Part shown: positions 42,442-43,235 of the stretch, one piece after another
Layout of the letters: every line of letters starts with the position of its first letter
How positions within the stretch are numbered: the stretch's first letter is position 1
Source: a virus
Reading direction: 5' to 3' (one strand)
Virus record (IMG/VR): IMGVR_UViG_3300030101_003258
Location: 1-43,235 of that record
DNA length: 43,235 bases
Made by a program: the position numbers and the translations under genes
Notes under the pieces: generated by a model
What the model was told of the DNA's origin: nothing
Database searches by the model: none
What the model saw: the letters and a program-made list of their open reading frames with translations, nothing else

Positions 42442-42893
42442 TAAGTAAACATATAAGTTATAAAGAAGGCGTGTATAGCATAACAGCTATAAGAAAAGGT
42501 ATAGATAATGAACCTAACGAAGAGCAATTATCAAATATGAAACTCGTTGCTGAAAAAATATTTGAACCTGTTAGAACACATTTTAAAGTACCAATTAAAG
42601 TAAATAGTTTTTTTAGATCACCTGATTTAAACAAAGCTATTGGTGGATCTACTAAATCACAACATTGTAAAGGTCAAGCTATTGATATAGATGACACATA
42701 CGGTAAGGTTAAAAACTCTGATATATACTGGTGGATAAAAGAAAACTTAGACTTTGATCAAATTATATGGGAGTTTGGTAATAATGATAATCCTAACTGG
42801 GTGCATGTTAGTTATGTTTCACCAGAAGAAAATAGAAACAGGTGTTTAAAAGCTTATAAAGATAAAGGCAAAACAAAATATATGGTTATATAA
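42438..42893 (+). CDS. M15-family peptidase endolysin
   Basis: The product has 151 residues. It carries the zinc-binding layout of the M15 D-Ala-D-Ala carboxypeptidase/endopeptidase family: SFFRSPDLNKAIGG, then S-Q-H76-C-K-G-Q-A-I-D83, a probable catalytic E112 in IIWEFG, and W-V-H123 as the last ligand. This cuts peptide cross-bridges or stems in peptidoglycan and releases progeny at the end of infection. There is no signal peptide, so a holin or equivalent is needed; the only small membrane protein in view is at 35472. The ATG overlaps the fibre stop by four bases. A terminator begins within the stop region. Another possibility is a virion-associated lysin, less likely with this gene order. 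Confidence 0.9.
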   Translation: MISKHISYKEGVYSITAIRKGIDNEPNEEQLSNMKLVAEKIFEPVRTHFKVPIKVNSFFRSPDLNKAIGGSTKSQHCKGQAIDIDDTYGKVKNSDIYWWIKENLDFDQIIWEFGNNDNPNWVHVSYVSPEENRNRCLKAYKDKGKTKYMVI

Positions 42894-42896
42894 AAA

Positions 42897-42919
42897 AAAG
42901 GGAGCAATAAGCTCCCTTT
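42897..42919. terminator. Bidirectional terminator
   Basis: A GGGAGC/GCTCCC stem (42900-42905 with 42911-42916, loop AATAA) is extended by AAA/TTT. On the plus strand it is followed by TTTATTT; on the minus strand by a run of eight T (complement of 42892-42899). It sits between convergent genes and should stop transcription from both sides. Confidence 0.9.
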
Positions 42920-42939
42920 ATTTATTTAATAATATGATG

Positions 42940-43235
42940 TTAAAATCTATATGATACTCCTAGTTTAAATTCACCTTCTCTTTCACCATCATCGTTTTTA
43001 CTTAATGGCATTGTAAAATAAGGCTCAACATGAAGAGCTTTCCATAAACAGTAAGAATAACCTACGCCTATATCTAATCTATCTTTTATTTCAGCCACTG
43101 AGTCTTCATAACTGTTATATACACACGTAGCCCAAAGACCTTCGTGTACGTCATAACGTCCTAATAATTCATAAGCATCGTCACCATCTTTAGTTACAGC
43201 TACTAATAGTTTATCGTTTACTTGGTAACCAACAC
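42940..43235 (-). CDS. Outer-membrane beta-barrel protein, C-terminal part (start outside window)
   Basis: Reading from the right edge on the minus strand, 97 codons are open before a TAA at 42940-42942. The sequence has the alternating pattern of barrel strands: LLVAVTKDGDDAYELLGRYD, LWATCVYNSYED, RLDIGVGYSYCLW, LHVEPYFTMPLS, and a final EFKLGVSYRF with terminal Phe, the usual signal for the barrel assembly machinery. The N-terminus, including any signal peptide, lies beyond the window. Acidic turns (SKNDDGEREGE) separate the last strands. It is convergent to the endolysin, so it belongs to another transcription unit. The ending resembles that of the lipoprotein at 34379. It may alter the host outer membrane during infection. 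Confidence 0.75.
   Translation of the reverse strand, partial: VGYQVNDKLLVAVTKDGDDAYELLGRYDVHEGLWATCVYNSYEDSVAEIKDRLDIGVGYSYCLWKALHVEPYFTMPLSKNDDGEREGEFKLGVSYRF

Noticed and set aside
36-42900. tRNA genes, CRISPR arrays, insertion sequences or attachment sites
   Set aside because: I looked for cloverleaf GTTCGA-type arms, regularly spaced direct repeats, transposase-like frames and integrase motifs and found none; gaps between genes are too short to hold them.

Overview
The window is the late, structural arm of a short-tailed (podovirus-like) DNA bacteriophage, cut at both ends. It is AT-rich, the genes are packed tightly, and all but the last lie on the plus strand. The likely host is a marine Bacteroidetes (Flavobacteriia-like) bacterium. 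Two features of the sequence point there. Genes start behind A/T-only leaders with no Shine-Dalgarno box. One phage gene (32511-34376) encodes a protein with a signal peptide ending in A|Q, an array of GCTD...DGSC cysteine repeats and a C-terminus like a type IX secretion (T9SS) sorting domain, all typical of secreted proteins of that phylum. I see no integrase, tRNA, CRISPR or IS element, and no replication genes, so the rest of the genome lies outside the window.

Layout: (1) 2-8740, packaging and head: terminase large subunit (5' end missing), portal, acidic scaffold-like protein, major capsid protein followed by a UUCG-hairpin terminator, and two unknown connector-region genes. (2) 8744-22419, neck and tail: a connector protein, a 3405-residue tail protein and two smaller unknown structural proteins. 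The connector and the giant tail protein both appear to carry inserted jelly-roll (carbohydrate-binding-like) modules; in the tail protein the insert is about 4.1 kb. (3) 22466-32458, ejection proteins: a GNAT-like acetyltransferase, then proteins of 310, 619 and 2256 residues. The last carries an HExxH metallopeptidase-like motif and a complete set of HAD phosphatase motifs. (4) 32511-36115, an envelope-directed block: the T9SS-type repeat protein, a lipoprotein/beta-barrel candidate, a one-pass membrane protein, and an exported thioredoxin-fold protein with both active-site cysteines lost. (5) 36118-38744, six small, very Lys/Arg-rich proteins, three sharing a YxQxxNP motif near the N-terminus and one about one-third Lys and one-fifth Met, interleaved with a PAP2-type phosphatase with an intact active site. 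(6) 38756-42893: three tandem paralogous structural proteins, a small beta protein, a tail fibre and an M15 peptidase endolysin, closed by a bidirectional terminator. (7) 42940-43235: the C-terminus of an outer-membrane beta-barrel protein on the minus strand.

Regions 1-3 and 6 build, fill and release the virion. Regions 4 and 5 are the parts least explained by a standard phage. Region 4 plus the minus-strand barrel looks like a kit for remodelling a Bacteroidetes cell surface. Region 5 looks like a set of DNA-condensing or virion-packaged basic proteins that share a possible targeting tag. These roles are inferences; the motifs are read directly from the sequence. No intergenic stretch exceeds about 60 bases.
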